This document shows positions 61,521 through 64,000 of a DNA stretch of 64,000 nt, one piece after another. The notes under the pieces were generated by a model. It did not search any database. It was given only the letters and a program-made list of their open reading frames with translations, and had not been told where the DNA came from. The stretch's first letter is position 1, and each line of letters starts with the position of its first letter. The stretch lies in NCBI GenBank assembly GCA_036583965.1, contig JAZBQD010000027.1:18837001-18901000 (forward strand), written 5' to 3'. Both the position numbers and the translations under genes were made by a program. This stretch comes from Prunella strophiata. Its lineage: Eukaryota; Chordata; Aves; Passeriformes; Prunellidae.

Positions 61521-63192
61521 GTGGGTTTCAAGCTGTTACTCACAAAAAAGAACTTTCCACATACATTCAGTTTTCACCATGCAGATTTGCTTCTCTGAAA
61601 CAGCCTTTCAGAACAGTGCAGAGCTGTCACTAGCATAGATCTTCTGCTAGAAAACATGAGAAGAAACTCAGACTGCAACAGAGCAGCTCATTCTCAGTAA
61701 TGCAGCATCTACACTCTCCATTTTCCCTTTCCTCTCCTGTACTATTGTCAGTATTTCTAAAAGAGTAATTTTTTTCCTTCCCTGCCCACCTCGAGCTGGC
61801 TGCTTTTTAATTATTTCAGTGTATAGCTTCCCCTGCCTGTCTTCAGTGCATCATAAGGATTCAACCCACCTGTCACAGTATTCAGGATGACAGTGAAAAC
61901 TTGTCAGAAACTCTCAGAAGGTTTGACATTCTTTTTCTGGAATGTGTTTATATGCCTCTCAAAAAGGGCTAGAATCTGGCAACTTAAATTATAGAGGAAC
62001 ATGTTGAATTCTTTCATTTTACTTTGTTTCAATTGTCATTTATGAAAAACTCTACTTTGAAAGGCAACTGGACTTTGATCCCCTTCTTACAGTTAATTTC
62101 TTCTCCCAGTGAGTGGCTAAAGAAAAGGTTTCCTCTGTTTCAGAATCTTTCATTAGAGAAGGCAGCCTAGGCAAAGACAACCAGCAGGACAGCAGACTGA
62201 AAACCTGGTAGGACAACTGTTCCCTGGGTTTTGGTAGTCTGGCAAACAGGGAGGTAGTGACAAGGGAGGTTATGCCATCTGTGACCAGTAAAGCTTCATA
62301 AGAGCGGCAGTGAGGAAGAAAGCAGAGGCTTTGTGGATTACACCATGAGCAAGGAGGACTGTAAACATACCCCACATCCACTTCTCCTCTTTGGTATCAC
62401 CAAGGAAACAAAGACACATGAATTTCATCCCAAATTCCCACTCTGAATCTGAAGTTTTTTTCATATTTTAATGGCTTTAACTTTCTTTCAATTTTAGGAT
62501 GAAAAATAAATGTATCTCTATGAATAAAAGTAGGAACTTATAGGTAAATCTTTAGAAGAGCTGAAAATGTTCAGTAAGGCAATTGAATTACTCAATTGCC
62601 TTGTGAATTTGGCATTATTAATCATTCTGAAGCATTGATCCCTTATGAAATAGACTTAAATATTTGGATTAGTGACAAGGACACAATACTCAGGAAACAT
62701 CAGAGGTGTGGAGGTAGCCAGAGTTATCACCAACTGGTGATTCTGTGGTAGCAAAAAGAGAACAGGTCTTCAGAGAAATGACCTAATGGACAGTTGTCCA
62801 TACTCCTAAAAACCTGTCTTCCAGTGGGAAACTCCAAGAACTGGATAAGCACATATGCTCTCCTCAAATAGTTGGCTACTCTTTAGTCAATTCAGAAAAA
62901 TTCTTTCCAAACTGAAGCAGCTCCAGTGTAGCTCTTTTTGATGAAAAGCTGCTGGAGGTCATCAAGACATTAAAACAAAATTTTAAGTATCAACAGGAAG
63001 AAAACAAGCATAAACTATCCTAATTTTTATATTAAAGAATTCAAGTTTGCAATAAACTTTTGTTCTGCATTTAAATTCTTTCAAGTCCAAGAACAAAAGC
63101 CATCAGAGCTCTGTTGAATGTAGTTTGCACAATTAATCAACCTAATTAATGCATATAATATAATTAACAAGCTCTGTTGATTTCTTTCCTAG
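61521..63192 (+). other. PLPPR4: PLPPR4 intron 3 (1.7 kb)
   Basis: Donor GTGGGT, acceptor TTTCTTTCCTAG. Contains an 11-bp-arm inverted repeat at 62576-62602. No repeat element or extra exon recognised. Minus-strand frames of up to 109 codons at about 62.05-62.46 kb have no recognisable domain. Confidence 0.85.
62576..62602. repeat. Perfect inverted repeat, 11-bp arms, 5-nt loop
   Basis: AAGGCAATTGA (62576-62586), spacer ATTAC, TCAATTGCCTT (62592-62602). Exact reverse-complement arms in intron 3. Could form a small RNA hairpin or cruciform. Function unknown. Confidence 0.9.
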
Positions 63193-63388
63193 GTGTTCAT
63201 GTATTTGGTCTTTGTGCAACTGCTCTTGTTACTGATATTATACAGCTATCAACAGGATATCAGGCCCCATATTTCCTGACTGTTTGCAAGCCTAACTATA
63301 CATCCTTAAATGTATCTTGCTCAGAGAATTCATATGTTGTGGAAGATATTTGCTCAGGAACTGATCTCAATATTATCAACGCTGGAAG
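63193..63388 (+). CDS. PLPPR4: PLPPR4 coding exon 4 (rest of residue 132 to first two bases of 197)
   Basis: 196 bp after TTTCTTTCCTAG. It completes Gly132 and encodes [20 protein letters not shown] (membrane helix 3), then [20 protein letters not shown] and [20 protein letters not shown], and ends INAG plus AG of an arginine codon. The segment around residues 149-165 occupies the place of LPP catalytic motif 1 (normally K-x6-R-P). The first lysine and the arginine are missing, and only K164-P165 remains, consistent with the non-catalytic PLPPR family. Two N-glycosylation sequons, N166-Y-T and N171-V-S, lie in the extracellular loop. The donor is GGAAG|GTTGGT, weaker than consensus but phase-consistent with the next family exon, which carries the degenerate second motif and lies beyond the window. 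Confidence 0.93.
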
Positions 63389-64000
63389 GTTGGTTCTATT
63401 CTTCATTATGTACATTTTTAAGTATTGATTTTATTTTTTATTTTCTGTTGCAATGTCAAGATTTTTTTTTCCTAGTTAAAGTCTGAATGGGTTAAAGGTG
63501 AATGCATAAATGTCTTTTTAGTGATGTTCAATTTTCTCCATAAAGGTTTGAGTCTAGCAGTGGGCTTTGGAAGACCTTGTCAGGTTCCAAAGCACAGTCA
63601 TTAGCAGCTGTTCTGCCCCCTCAAAGGAGGCAATTTCCTATACAGTTATCTCTATGTATAGATTCTACTGCTTTTGGAAGTGGTATAGGAATAGAGTAAG
63701 TTCCCTGTAACAGGCAGGGGAAGAAGTCTCCCAAGTGCTTGGTCTGAGACCTCTGTATAACATACATTACAGCTCACGTGTTTGGGAGTTGTTGGACAAG
63801 TTTGTTTTTTGTATCTCTAATTAATTTTTTTATATAAACAGTATTGAAAAACCTCCTTTTTAGAGGAAATACCACAATAGTACAAACCTGTGTTTTCCCA
63901 AACCTGTCTTTTCTTGCATAGTATTTCTAACTGGTTTTTTATCTCTTTCCCCATAATCGTTTGCTGTTACTGGGATATTGCCAGTGAAGTCTGATGCCTG
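63389..64000 (+). other. PLPPR4: Start of PLPPR4 intron 4
   Basis: Sequence after the exon 4 donor up to the window edge. Reading through the donor gives an in-frame TGA after about a dozen codons, so retention would truncate the protein in the extracellular loop. No further exon is visible. The remaining membrane domain and cytoplasmic tail must lie downstream of 64,000. Confidence 0.8.

Noticed and set aside
62052..62464. 109- and 64-codon minus-strand frames in intron 3
   Set aside because: No family resemblance and antisense to a small intron. Probably chance.
60697..62602. Intronic hairpins as microRNA precursors
   Set aside because: Stems of 13 and 11 bp are shorter than the roughly 30-bp stem of a typical pre-miRNA, and flanking bases do not extend the pairing.
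1..64000. tRNA, rRNA, CRISPR, bacterial operon or phage features
   Set aside because: No cloverleaf with conserved A and B boxes, no regularly spaced direct-repeat array and no dense coding were seen.

Overview
The window looks like a piece of bird nuclear genome, probably a passerine. It is AT-rich intergenic and intronic DNA with few interspersed repeats. Most of the recognisable repeats are short fragments of CR1-type LINEs, and there is one stretch resembling an avian ERV/LTR repeat. The only protein-coding gene I can support is the 5' part of PLPPR4 (phospholipid phosphatase related 4, also called PRG-1 or LPPR4) on the + strand. Nothing in the window is prokaryotic: there are no operons, CRISPR arrays or dense ORFs.

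Layout. Positions 1 to about 42,900 are gene-poor intergenic DNA upstream of PLPPR4. They contain two minus-strand CR1 fragments (about 6.86-7.11 kb and 11.83-11.93 kb), an isolated CpG-rich block at about 24.28-24.61 kb, several homopolymer and purine/pyrimidine-biased tracts, a minus-strand LTR-like fragment (about 40.08-40.30 kb), a decayed coiled-coil-like reading frame (about 40.65-40.87 kb) and a plus-strand CR1 3' end (about 41.03-41.19 kb). A CpG-island promoter lies at about 42.95-43.56 kb, with a GC box and a perfect cAMP response element (TGACGTCA) about 125 bp upstream of the start codon.

The four PLPPR4 coding exons are at 43299-43376, 56905-57090, 61391-61520 and 63193-63388. 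They join in frame into the first 196 residues plus two bases of codon 197. Intron 1 is 13.5 kb, intron 2 is 4.3 kb and intron 3 is 1.7 kb. Intron 4 starts at 63389 and runs off the window, so the remaining membrane domain and the long cytoplasmic tail are not present. The first four exons encode the cytosolic N-terminus, about three membrane helices and an N-glycosylatable extracellular loop. The LPP catalytic motif 1 is degenerate, as is usual for the non-catalytic PLPPR branch.

I did not find a clear new biological system. The observations most worth a second look are the promoter CRE, whose first three bases are also the in-frame stop that shortens the N-terminus relative to the long mammalian form; the orphan CpG-rich block with a CTCF-like core; an NRF1-plus-double-CCAAT cluster inside intron 1; and several exact inverted or spaced repeats in intergenic and intronic DNA.
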